From positions 62,001 through 126,000 of the forward strand of contig JAUNHG010000003.1 of the NCBI GenBank assembly GCA_030524035.1: a stretch of 64,000 nucleotides of DNA, given 5' to 3'. Origin of the DNA: Kocuria sp. Its GTDB lineage: Bacteria; Actinomycetota; Actinomycetes; Actinomycetales; Micrococcaceae. Made by a program: the position numbers and the translations under genes. A model generated the notes under the pieces. It saw nothing but the letters and a program-made list of their open reading frames with translations. It did no database searches and was not told where the DNA came from. Positions 56,471-64,000 of this stretch are shown here, piece after piece (the first letter of the stretch is position 1; every line of letters starts with the position of its first letter).

Positions 56471-57444
56471 GAAGGGTCAGCGTACGTAATGGCTTCGTCG
56501 GTAACTTTTGCCGTTCCTTCCGCTACAAGCTGCGCACATACCATGGCCAAAGGGTGCATCGCGTCCGTAACTTCCACCCGGATAGGATAACGTGCCACCA
56601 GTAACCCCATGAGTTTGGCAATAGCTACGGCAGCCTCCTGATCGTCCAGTGCTGGATCCCAGCCAATCAGTACGTCAGTTGGCACATCATCGAGTTCAGC
56701 CCGCCGTTGAGGGTCGGCTTCCGCTCGCTCAACATCCAGTTCTAGTGATCGGTAGCTAATCGCAAAAGCACCGACGCTTCCCCGCACACCTGCACCGCGG
56801 TCCAGGCCACGGCGCAGGATGACTGCCCCGTATGCCTGCGCGACATCCGACAAAAACTGCCGGTTGACCTGGCCTAACGTCAGATCAGCCGGGGGGTCCC
56901 AGGCATTGACACCACGATAGAACTCCCCCACAGCCCGCGTCAGTTCCACTGATCCCGTTGCCGCGTCCTCAAGAGCTTCTGTCGTCGACTCGCTCCCGCC
57001 GATCGGCTGGGGCGGAATTGCACCGGGAGCAATTACCACATGCCGGTGAGTCATCACTGGCACCATCCCCTGAGCTTCAGCAAACCTCTGCCCCGTCGTG
57101 CCCGGTCCCACTTTGGTCCGCAGTGGTGTATCCGGATACTCCTGTGCCGCCAGCTCACGCAGCCGCTGCACTATCCCACGGGCCACGCCTTCACCACGGT
57201 TGGACGTACTAACTTCCACGAAAGACCACAAACGACCGGGATGCAACGGATTCAGCTGCACAGCTCCCGCACCAACCGGCACAGCGCCTTCCTGCGCTAC
57301 CACAGTCCGAGACCAGTGAGGGGGCCGCTGGTCCGGTCCGATCAACGCACGCAATGCAATCACAGGGTCAGCTTCTGGCGCAGGGAAAACCTCAAGAAGG
57401 CGCAAGTCGTCCCCTTCGACCCACTCGCGATAGTCATAAGCCAT
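56467..57444 (-). CDS. GNAT-family N-acetyltransferase
   Basis: A 325-residue protein containing two GNAT-like halves. The N-terminal half (1-140) has GRLWSFVEVSTSNRGEGVARGIVQRL as the acetyl-CoA loop. The C-terminal half (190-320) lacks a clear loop but shows a similar strand order. Two-domain GNATs in actinobacteria include mycothiol synthase-like proteins; no such function can be claimed here. It starts seven bases after glyS ends and overlaps the convergent TM2-like tail at the stop. Confidence 0.8.
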   Translation of the reverse strand: MAYDYREWVEGDDLRLLEVFPAPEADPVIALRALIGPDQRPPHWSRTVVAQEGAVPVGAGAVQLNPLHPGRLWSFVEVSTSNRGEGVARGIVQRLRELAAQEYPDTPLRTKVGPGTTGQRFAEAQGMVPVMTHRHVVIAPGAIPPQPIGGSESTTEALEDAATGSVELTRAVGEFYRGVNAWDPPADLTLGQVNRQFLSDVAQAYGAVILRRGLDRGAGVRGSVGAFAISYRSLELDVERAEADPQRRAELDDVPTDVLIGWDPALDDQEAAVAIAKLMGLLVARYPIRVEVTDAMHPLAMVCAQLVAEGTAKVTDEAITYADPS

Positions 57445-57450
57445 CGCGAA

Positions 57451-58830
57451 TCAGCACCCCAGTTTTTCAGCCAGGTATCCAGAGACCCTATCTAGGGACA
57501 CTCGTTCCTGGGCCATATCATCACGGGAACGAATAGTCACAGCTTGATCTTCTAACGTGTCAAAATCGACCGTCACGCATAAAGGCGTGCCAATTTCATC
57601 TTGGCGGCGGTAACGGCGACCAATAGCGCCAGCGTCGTCGTACTCGACATTCCAACGCTTGCGCAGTTCTGCAGCGAGATTCTCAGCTACAGGTTTCAGG
57701 TCATCTTTCTTAGACAAAGGCAACACGGCCGCTTTAACTGGCGCTAGCCGGGGATCAAGCTGGAGCACAGTACGCGTATCTACACCACCCTTGGTATTGG
57801 GGGCCTCATCTTCCACATAAGCATCTACCAGAAAAGCCATCATGGAACGAGTCAGACCAAACGACGGTTCAATGACATAAGGTGTATAACGTTCGTCTGC
57901 CGCCTGATCAAAATACTGCATTTTGGTACCCGAATGTTCAGTATGGTTACCCAAGTCAAAATCAGTCCGATTGGCAATTCCCATCAGCTCACCCCATTCA
58001 GAACCCTGGAATCCAAATCGGTACTCAATATCAATCGTGGCATCCGAATAATGCGCGCGCTCACCATCTGGGACATCAAATCGACGCATGTTACCTGGGT
58101 CGATCCCCAGATCCACAAACCAGTTCCAGCATGACTCCACCCAGTCATCAAACCACCTCTGAGCATCACGCGGATGCACAAAATATTCGATTTCCATCTG
58201 CTCAAACTCACGGGTGCGGAAAATGAAGTTTCCCGGGGTGATTTCATTACGGAATGCTTTACCTACCTGACCGATCCCAAAGGGGGGGCGCTGGCGAGAT
58301 GCCGTCACAACATTTAGGAAGTTCACGAAAATTCCCTGAGCAGTTTCTGGACGTAGGTAATGCTTCCCTTTTTCGTCATCCACCGGCCCCAAAAACGTCT
58401 TCATCAAGCCAGAAAACTGTTGCGGATCCGTCCACTGCCCCTTTGTCCCACACTGAGGGCAGGGCACTTCCGCCATAGACTCAGGAGCACGACCTTTTTT
58501 ATCCTCAAAAGCCTCTTCCATATGATCTTGCCGACGACGGGTATGGCAAGACAAGCATTCCACTAGAGGGTCAGTAAACGTTGCCACGTGCCCGGAGGCT
58601 TCCCACACTGCACTAGGCAGGATGATAGAAGAGTCCAAACCCACCATGTCCTGGCGTCCACGCACGAAGGTCTGCCACCACTGACGCTTAATATTTTCCT
58701 TCAGCTCAGCACCCAAGGGACCGTAATCCCACGCGGAACGTGACCCTCCGTAGATCTCACCCGCCTGGAACACAAAGCCGCGCCGTTTGCACAACGAAAT
58801 GACGTTTTCCAGTGTGGATTTGGGAGCCAT
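57451..58830 (-). CDS. glyS: Glycine-tRNA ligase (single-chain type)
   Basis: A 459-residue class II synthetase of the eukaryote/archaea-like alpha2 type, as in actinobacteria. Motif 2 lies around [21 protein letters not shown], and [10 protein letters not shown] is visible. Zinc-type cysteine pairs appear in CLSCHTRR and CPQCGTK. Motif 3 lies in [12 protein letters not shown]. No T-box or other leader structure was seen in the 130 bases upstream. It lies next to the GNAT and dusB genes. Confidence 0.95.
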   Translation of the reverse strand: MAPKSTLENVISLCKRRGFVFQAGEIYGGSRSAWDYGPLGAELKENIKRQWWQTFVRGRQDMVGLDSSIILPSAVWEASGHVATFTDPLVECLSCHTRRRQDHMEEAFEDKKGRAPESMAEVPCPQCGTKGQWTDPQQFSGLMKTFLGPVDDEKGKHYLRPETAQGIFVNFLNVVTASRQRPPFGIGQVGKAFRNEITPGNFIFRTREFEQMEIEYFVHPRDAQRWFDDWVESCWNWFVDLGIDPGNMRRFDVPDGERAHYSDATIDIEYRFGFQGSEWGELMGIANRTDFDLGNHTEHSGTKMQYFDQAADERYTPYVIEPSFGLTRSMMAFLVDAYVEDEAPNTKGGVDTRTVLQLDPRLAPVKAAVLPLSKKDDLKPVAENLAAELRKRWNVEYDDAGAIGRRYRRQDEIGTPLCVTVDFDTLEDQAVTIRSRDDMAQERVSLDRVSGYLAEKLGC

Positions 58831-58960
58831 GAAGTTTCACTTCCATTATCTACCGTGACCGCGTTGCGGCCTGAGGGGTGGTTGCAAGCGTTGATGTCGC
58901 CAACTTTTCAAGGGTAGCTAACGATAACGACTCACTGCGACTTGACCACCCCGACTACCG

Positions 58961-59914
58961 CTAAGGCACCAAACCCTGCCGAGTGAGCACCTCCCGAAAA
59001 GCAGACCACATGTGTGCGTTAGTGAAATTTTCCATCATGTGCCGATGCCCCGCGCGTGCCAGTGCCTGCCGCGCGTAGTCCTGCTCCAGAAGGTCAGTCA
59101 ACACCTGGTGCCAGGTATGGGCATCTGCCACAGGCACAGGTGCGGCAATATCATCGGGAAAGTATTCACTCAGCGCTGGCGTCTGAGTGAAGGCCAGCGC
59201 AGCACCGGCAGCCAACGCATCCAACCCCACTGACTGCCCTGTGGGATAGGCCAGGTCATGAGTGGCAACGGCCACCACCTTGGCACGCAGAAGCATCGAA
59301 CAGTACTCGCGGTACGGCAACACCCCATGGACCACCACGTTCGGGGGAATATCAACGCCGCGAAGGTTATCCGGCTGGCACAGAACATGAACGGTAGCTT
59401 TCAGGTTGCGGACACCATCCATTAATGTGACGTAGTCACGACCATGGTCAAATCCAGCAGCAACCACATCAAGATCCCTAGGGCCGGGCCGCCATACAAA
59501 ATTGGAGGGTTCACAGCCGAACGGAATAGCTGCCACTTGATCCTCACGAAATCCTGCGTCCACAAGGATCTGAATCTGGTTTTTGCTAAGTGTCAGCACG
59601 AGGTCAGCTGATGCATATCGCTGAACCAAAGTCCGCCGTTGGTGCACATCCGCGTGACGAATCCATTCCGCCAACCAACAGGAAAGCAAGATAAATGGAG
59701 TGTTGGCGTATGGCCATACCCCCCGCATTTTGAAATCTAGTGCTGCCTGCGACACTGGTTCCCACACACCCAACACCAGATCCGCTGTTGCAGCACTCAC
59801 CATGGTGCGTAACGGCACATCCCACAGTTTGCCTGTGCGATGCTCAACCACATCACGCACCTTGCACACCAAGGGATGCGTATGTGGCCGGGCTCCCGCC
59901 ACAGTGAAACCCAA
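58961..59914 (-). CDS. Glycosyltransferase, GT4-like, 5' end unclear
   Basis: From the first standard start (TTG 59914) 317 residues are read. The C-terminal half has LDVVAAGFDHGRDYVTLMDGV, VVHGVLPYREYCSML and SVGLDALAAGAALAFTQTPALSEYF, which are GT-B nucleotide-sugar features. In the same frame, codons upstream (59989-59915) encode KIAILSQTDHTTAPYGINHL, a typical GT-B first strand, but no usual start lies there. ATG 59993 in another frame, with AGGGG upstream, joins it across the AAAA run 59977-59980. The 5' end may carry a one-base frameshift. The target sugar is unknown. Confidence 0.7.
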   Translation of the reverse strand: MGFTVAGARPHTHPLVCKVRDVVEHRTGKLWDVPLRTMVSAATADLVLGVWEPVSQAALDFKMRGVWPYANTPFILLSCWLAEWIRHADVHQRRTLVQRYASADLVLTLSKNQIQILVDAGFREDQVAAIPFGCEPSNFVWRPGPRDLDVVAAGFDHGRDYVTLMDGVRNLKATVHVLCQPDNLRGVDIPPNVVVHGVLPYREYCSMLLRAKVVAVATHDLAYPTGQSVGLDALAAGAALAFTQTPALSEYFPDDIAAPVPVADAHTWHQVLTDLLEQDYARQALARAGHRHMMENFTNAHMWSAFREVLTRQGLVP

Positions 59915-60164
59915 CTCGGATAGGTGGTTAATGCCATATGGGGCGGTGGTGTGATCCGTTTGGCTCAGGATTGCGATTTTGGTGATGTTCCATCACACCC
60001 CTGCGCGCGCACGATCATTGTGATGTGATCTACGGCCAGTGGGGCCGCACCATATTCATTTGCATTCACATGGTAAGGCTAGCAGTTTGTAACCTAAAGC
60101 GTGGACAAAACTGCTATTGCTTCTGGAGGAGTGCGTCACCCTAACAGTGGGTCACAATAGGGGC

Positions 60165-60425
60165 ATGACTCACGAGGAAACCCCAACAGAACTTGCGATC
60201 CGCGACTCCATGATTCGCCTGGGTCAGGCCCTCAAATTGGGGTCGCTCGTGCATGACGGAGCTCAAGCACGTGACGTCATTGAGGCCGGGCTTGTCAAAG
60301 TCAATGGCGACATTGAGGAGCGCAGAGGTCGCCAGCTTCACGCGGGAGACATCGTGACCCTCAATGCCACCTCAATCGTCATCCACACCGTGGCAAGCTC
60401 AAATCTTCCTTCCACACCGGAGTGA
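60165..60425 (+). CDS. S4-domain RNA-binding protein (YaaA/RlbA-like)
   Basis: An 86-residue protein consisting mainly of one S4 domain: IRLGQALKLGSLVHDGAQARDVIEAGLVKVNGDIEER (located about 15-52) with the RGRQLHAGDIV turn. Such small stand-alone S4 proteins bind structured RNA in ribosome-associated roles. The ATG at 60165 has AGGGG upstream; the longer frame to 60117 is not supported. It is followed four bases later by the capsule-type glycosyltransferase gene. Confidence 0.85.
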   Translation: MTHEETPTELAIRDSMIRLGQALKLGSLVHDGAQARDVIEAGLVKVNGDIEERRGRQLHAGDIVTLNATSIVIHTVASSNLPSTPE

Positions 60426-60428
60426 GTC

Positions 60429-61304
60429 ATGAACCACGCAACACACGCTCTCAAACAGTTCAAACACCAAGCCTTCCTGGCGCGTAAACGACACCGACAA
60501 GCACAAGAACGTCGCGCACTGCGTCAGCAAGATCATGCGGGACGCGCGCTAGAAAAAGCAGGCCACGGCCCGATATATACCCCCGGACGCTACTCACGGA
60601 CTTTTGTGGAACGCCCGGAACCTCCCCATCAGCTCGGCACACCCATTCCCCGAGTCATCCATACCGTGTGGTTCGGGGATCACATGCCACAGCGTAGACG
60701 ACACAGCCTGGAAGCCCTGCGTGCCCTGAATCCAGGAATTCCGGTGACCTTAATTGGCGAAAATAACATCAATGATTACATCCTGCCCGAACATCCATTA
60801 CACCCAGCATTCTGGAATCTCACTTCTGTGCATCAATCCGATTACCTTAGAATCTATATGATGCATTTCCATGGCGGCGGTTATAGTGATCTTAAAAATC
60901 CATACCACCCCTGGGGCCCCATGTTTGATGCACTTCAATCGGCACCTCAGTGCGATGTTTTAGGATACCGTGAAATTACAAGTAATTACACAAGTGAAAA
61001 CCCTCGAACGCTCGGAGAAGATCTTAAAAAATTTTACCGCTTTCTTATAGCGCCTAGCGCATTCATTATGCGCCCATACAGCTTATTCACCGCATGCACA
61101 TACCGTGAATTACTACGCCGGATGGACTACTGCGCACCAGCGCTCACCGACTCCCCCGTCCAGGACACTTATCACCTTCCACATAGTTATCCAGTGTGGT
61201 GGGGAGAGCTCATGGGAGATATCATCCACTGCTTATCCTTACGCTACCCAGAACGCGTATTATTTGATGATCGCATTAAACCGCAATTAAAAGATTATCG
61301 TTAA
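60429..61304 (+). CDS. Capsular-polysaccharide-type glycosyltransferase
   Basis: A 291-residue protein. The N-terminal ~60 residues are basic (RKRHRQAQERRALRQQ); then PRVIHTVWFGDHM and HQSDYLRIYMMHFHGGGYSDLKN (about 138-160) mark the Caps_synth/sugar-transferase family with a modified DxD region. The half after ~130 is clearly more AT-rich than neighbouring genes, suggesting acquisition. No membrane segment is seen. It may attach sugars to a surface polymer; substrate unknown. Confidence 0.8.
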   Translation: MNHATHALKQFKHQAFLARKRHRQAQERRALRQQDHAGRALEKAGHGPIYTPGRYSRTFVERPEPPHQLGTPIPRVIHTVWFGDHMPQRRRHSLEALRALNPGIPVTLIGENNINDYILPEHPLHPAFWNLTSVHQSDYLRIYMMHFHGGGYSDLKNPYHPWGPMFDALQSAPQCDVLGYREITSNYTSENPRTLGEDLKKFYRFLIAPSAFIMRPYSLFTACTYRELLRRMDYCAPALTDSPVQDTYHLPHSYPVWWGELMGDIIHCLSLRYPERVLFDDRIKPQLKDYR

Positions 61305-61329
61305 TCACATTTATCATCCGCGCAACCAG

Positions 61330-61965
61330 TCAGTCCGCAAGAACCTCGTGGGTGAGATATTCATTGACATGTCGTAATTCTTGCAGAGAAATACTATGAC
61401 CCATATTCTGATACTGTACTTTAGTGGTATCTGCGTGGGTCAGCAGCCACTGCGCTGAAATATCCACCAGTTGTTCAGAAATCACCGGGTCCCGGGGATC
61501 GCGCCCCCAGAAAAATTTAAAAGGCTCTTTTTCCAGTTCGTGGTCCTGGAATATGGCGAGGGGCTCCGGCAGAATGAATCCAGATAACCCCACCACGGCC
61601 GCAATTTCGCCCGGCATGCAACGAACGAGGGACGTTGCCATGGACATTCCTTGCGAAAAGCCCAGCAGGGTCACCGAAGGACGCCCCACAGCCTGATCAC
61701 GCACCCAATGCATCAGCGACTCCACCGCCTCCTGAACCTGAACCAGGTCAAAGGCATCAACACCAAACAACGGGTACCAGCGATATCCGTTACCTTCTGC
61801 TTGTGGAGCACGCACGGAAGCCACGACAAAATCATCGGGCAACCCAGCCAACAGCCCTATGAGGTCACGCTCATCAGCCCCGAACCCGTGCAACATCACC
61901 AGGAGTGGCGCGTCAGGTTCCTGGACAGGGTCACGGTTCCATGCGACAGTCATCTGCTCAGCCAT
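61330..61965 (-). CDS. Alpha/beta-hydrolase, phospholipase/carboxylesterase type
   Basis: A 211-residue cytosolic serine hydrolase. It has MLHGFGADERDLIGL near the N-terminus and the nucleophile elbow LLGFSQGMSMA (about 101-111). A C-terminal Asp/His pair lies in GRDPRDPVISEQL and YQNMGHSIS. The plan is that of the YpfH/Lyp1-like carboxylesterases. No signal peptide is present. It is convergent with the Caps_synth-type gene. Confidence 0.87.
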   Translation of the reverse strand: MAEQMTVAWNRDPVQEPDAPLLVMLHGFGADERDLIGLLAGLPDDFVVASVRAPQAEGNGYRWYPLFGVDAFDLVQVQEAVESLMHWVRDQAVGRPSVTLLGFSQGMSMATSLVRCMPGEIAAVVGLSGFILPEPLAIFQDHELEKEPFKFFWGRDPRDPVISEQLVDISAQWLLTHADTTKVQYQNMGHSISLQELRHVNEYLTHEVLAD

Positions 61966-62042
61966 GTGCCCATGATGTCATGACCGACACAAGCCACAGC
62001 ATCCATTCATGAAGCCTTCCGGCACCAGAAGGGGTGGAATCC

Positions 62043-63233
62043 TCACGGCAACACGGTAGCTCGCACGAGTTCACCTAACTGAGTATCTTCAATCAGAAAA
62101 CCGTCATGGCCAGCGTCCGAATGGATCGTCTGCCGCTGAGTGAGCACAGGCAACGCCTCACACAACACATCCGATTCCTGTGGGGTATACAGACGATCAC
62201 TATCCACAGCTGCCACCAACCAGTCACACGTGGCCCGCGCCAAGGCCTCCCGCAAACTGCCCCGTCCACGTGCGACATCGTGGCTCATCAAGGCTTCGTT
62301 CAAGGTCAGGTAAGCATTGGCATCAAAACGTTCCACGATTTTAGTGGCCTGATGGTCCAAATAACTTTCCACCGCATAGCGCCCCCGCTGCTGTGCGGTG
62401 GTTCCCAGAATAGATTCACCAGGCTGTGGTGCACGACCAAATCTGATCTGCAGTTCTTGGGTAGAACGGTAGGTGATATGTGCGATACGTCGCGCTAAAC
62501 CCAGACCAGCAGCAGGGAATTCTTGATCGTAATAATCCCCACCAGCGAAAGCTGGATCCTGACGAATCGCAAGGTTCTGCACCTGCCCCCATGCAAGCTG
62601 CTCAGCACTGGAAGCCGCACACGAGGCCACCACGGCGCAGGAATGCACACGGTCCGGTAACGTCACCGCCCATTCCAGTGCGCGGGCTCCACCCATTGAC
62701 CCACCAATCACCAGCCGCCACTGATCAACCCCCAGCGCATCCGCCACAAGGCTTTCAGCCAGTACCGCGTCCCGTATGGTCACTGCGGGGAACCGAGAAC
62801 CCCACGGCCGGTTCTGTGGATCCACACATGACGGTGCGGGAGAAGCTGGACCAGTTGAGCCGTAACACCCACCCAACATGTTGATAGCGACCACAAAATA
62901 TTTGTGTGTGTCGATGACTTTCCCCGGACCCACCAGACCTTCGCACCAGCCCGGGGACTCCGTCTGAAGACGTTGAGCGGCCGACGCATCCTCCGGGGCT
63001 TGCCCCCTGGTCACGTGAGTATCACCAGTCAAAGCGTGTTCCACTAACACAGCGTTGGAAGCATCTGCGTTGAGCACACCCCAGGTCTCATAGGCCAGGC
63101 GGACTTCTGGCAGCATCACCCCGGACTCCAAGAGGTGATCGCCGACCTCCACAACAGTCAACACCCCTTCAGCCCGCGTGGGGGGTGTTCGCCCCCGATC
63201 CAACAACTGCGAGGAAGGCGACTGTGAGTCCAT
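62043..63233 (-). CDS. metX: Homoserine O-acetyltransferase
   Basis: A 396-residue alpha/beta-hydrolase-fold enzyme that acetylates homoserine for methionine synthesis. The nucleophile lies in VIGGSMGGARALEW (S179); the Asp/His pair lies in VDSDRLYTPQES and SDAGHDGFLIE. The ALTGDTHVTRG loop is typical. ATG 63233 follows GGGAG at eight bases. The start is embedded in a hairpin (63232-63263) below a SAM-IV-like leader, so translation is probably repressed by S-adenosylmethionine. No metY lies downstream in this window. Confidence 0.95.
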   Translation of the reverse strand: MDSQSPSSQLLDRGRTPPTRAEGVLTVVEVGDHLLESGVMLPEVRLAYETWGVLNADASNAVLVEHALTGDTHVTRGQAPEDASAAQRLQTESPGWCEGLVGPGKVIDTHKYFVVAINMLGGCYGSTGPASPAPSCVDPQNRPWGSRFPAVTIRDAVLAESLVADALGVDQWRLVIGGSMGGARALEWAVTLPDRVHSCAVVASCAASSAEQLAWGQVQNLAIRQDPAFAGGDYYDQEFPAAGLGLARRIAHITYRSTQELQIRFGRAPQPGESILGTTAQQRGRYAVESYLDHQATKIVERFDANAYLTLNEALMSHDVARGRGSLREALARATCDWLVAAVDSDRLYTPQESDVLCEALPVLTQRQTIHSDAGHDGFLIEDTQLGELVRATVLP

Positions 63234-63263
63234 CTGTGGCTCCCGTGTTCAGGGGCCACAGAT
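63232..63263 (-). promoter_or_regulatory. Start-codon-masking hairpin before metX
   Basis: ATCTGTGGC and GCCACAGAT (63255-63263 and 63232-63240) are perfect nine-base arms with a short inner CC/GG pairing. The right arm covers the first two bases of the ATG; the GGGAG ribosome-binding site lies at the top. This is a plausible expression platform for the upstream SAM-IV-like element. Confidence 0.75.
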
Positions 63264-63302
63264 CAGATCACCCCGGCCCTGGCCAGTACGTATCTTGGAT
63301 CT

Positions 63303-63420
63303 ATGACCCGCGCTTGCCACGGCACGATCGTGGGTGGCCTGGTCTTCACCCAGGGCACCCCACCGCGGTGGAGGGTTGCCGACCAGCAAGCTGGGGCTTA
63401 ACGCTGGCGCTCATGACCGC
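63303..63420 (-). ncRNA. SAM-IV-like riboswitch upstream of metX
   Basis: On the minus strand it runs GGTCATGAGCGCCAGCG, AAGCCCCAGCTTGCTGGTCGG, CAACCCTCCACCGCGG, TGGGGTGCCC, GGGTGAAGACC and then a 3' GTGGCAAGCGCGG. These blocks match the actinobacterial SAM-IV consensus, including the GGTC/GACC terminal helix. The same blocks occur before metQNI at 32500-32620. A covariance search would settle the class. Confidence 0.9.
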
Positions 63421-63481
63421 ACCTATTGTCTGATGTGAACAGCAACTGACGCAAGCCTGCCCAGAATGCATCGTGCGGCCA

Positions 63482-64000
63482 TCACCCTAAGAAGTAGGTT
63501 CCTGCCACAAAACCCACGGCATCTATCAAGAAATGTGCAATCACTAACGGCATCACCCGACCGGTGCGACGGTACACCCACACAAACACCAGTCCCATCA
63601 CTACGTTTCCCAAAGCGGGTCCCACCCCCTGATATAGGTGATAACTGCCCCGCAGTAACGCTGTACCGGCCAACACCATGGGCCACGACCACCCCACACG
63701 AAATAGACGATCCGCTAAAAACGCCACCACAATCACTTCTTCAACCACTGAATGCCGCAGCGCTTGCCCTAGCAAAAGCACAATTTCCCACCATTGGGTG
63801 CCACCCGCGTTAGTGGTCAATTCCGCTGTCAATCCCATGAATCGGCCTACCTGATAGAGCCCCACCGTGCCCAGACCCATCACCACAAACAGCAACATTC
63901 CCAGCATCAGATCCGGTACGGGGGCTTTAAAGTCCAGCCCAATCCTGCGTATCACCGTGCCAAGTTGGCTCACCGAACCGGCTAAGAAATAGAGGGCTAA
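63482..64000 (-). CDS. CPBP-family intramembrane metalloprotease (5' end outside window)
   Basis: At least 172 residues are seen. The frame is open to the window edge, and codons before GTG 63973 (LALYFLAGS) look like part of a membrane segment, so the true start lies beyond 64000. The CPBP motifs are present: EEVIVVAFLADRL (with Val in place of the usual Arg, as in some actinobacterial members), a later YHLYQG segment and HFLIDAVGF. About five membrane segments remain. The family includes prenyl proteases and immunity-type proteins; the role here is unknown. Confidence 0.8.
   Translation of the reverse strand, partial: LALYFLAGSVSQLGTVIRRIGLDFKAPVPDLMLGMLLFVVMGLGTVGLYQVGRFMGLTAELTTNAGGTQWWEIVLLLGQALRHSVVEEVIVVAFLADRLFRVGWSWPMVLAGTALLRGSYHLYQGVGPALGNVVMGLVFVWVYRRTGRVMPLVIAHFLIDAVGFVAGTYFLG

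Noticed and set aside
58831-58960. T-box or other leader before glyS
   Set aside because: No T-box sequence or specifier stem was seen; only a TAGATAAT-like possible -10 and a small GAAGT/ACTTC repeat.
59982-59996. GTGATG-TTC-CATCAC dyad over the glycosyltransferase start as a CRP-type site
   Set aside because: Half-site spacing does not fit the TGTGA-N6-TCACA consensus, and it overlaps coding sequence.

Overview
The window is one continuous stretch of an actinobacterial chromosome. Gene content and order point to the mycolic-acid group (Corynebacteriales/Mycobacteriales), close to Corynebacterium. The blocks dapB-membrane protein-dapA-rnj, pnp-rpsO, truB-rbfA-infB-ylxR-nusA-rimP-proS, dxr-rip1-ispG-GNAT, cdsA-frr-pyrH-tsf-rpsB and glyS-dusB-dgt-dnaG follow the order known from Corynebacterium and Mycobacterium. 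A DUF485/mctC pair, an Rpf-type cell-wall hydrolase and two SAM-IV type leaders fit the same group. The genus was not determined. Nearly all genes are on the minus strand.

Layout. 1-7.2 kb: RNase J (cut by the window edge), lysine/diaminopimelate genes, M16 peptidase, PNPase and S15. 7.4-11.8 kb: an accessory cassette between rpsO and ribF, read as an orphan type VII secretion (ESX/LXG-like) set: a small WXG100-superfamily-like protein, a large protein with a glycine-zipper C-terminus, a multi-pass membrane protein and a cytosolic partner. 11.9-16.5 kb: aldo/keto reductase, ribF, GNAT, two membrane proteins and truB. 16.5-24.2 kb: translation and transcription core (rbfA, infB, ylxR, nusA, rimP, proS). 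24.3-26.1 kb: two lipoproteins. 26.3-33.9 kb: isoprenoid genes ispG and dxr, the site-2 protease rip1, and the methionine importer metQNI behind a SAM-IV-like leader. 34-36.6 kb: small GlsB-type membrane protein and monocarboxylate transporter. 36.7-41.7 kb: DivIVA-repeat protein, cdsA, frr, pyrH, tsf, rpsB.

42-47.2 kb: secreted M23 peptidase, a Tat-exported protein of unknown role, a CAU-anticodon tRNA, a glycosyltransferase and two membrane proteins. 47.6-53.1 kb: an unusual Rpf-SLH-NlpC/P60 wall hydrolase, tRNA-Asn, dnaG, an SLH-only protein and a secreted SGNH hydrolase. 53.2-58.8 kb: dgt, dusB, a TM2-like protein with a probable frameshift, GNAT, glyS. 59-64 kb: a glycosyltransferase with a suspicious 5' end, an S4 protein, a capsule-type glycosyltransferase, an esterase, metX behind a second SAM-IV-like leader, and a CPBP-family membrane protease running off the end.

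The most interesting points are the T7SS-like cassette at 7.4-11.8 kb, the Rpf-SLH-NlpC/P60 architecture, the two SAM-IV-like leaders with candidate start-site-masking helices, a perfect 99-bp tandem duplication in infB, and two genes whose reading frames break at short homopolymers. No CRISPR array, insertion sequence, integrase or rRNA gene was seen.
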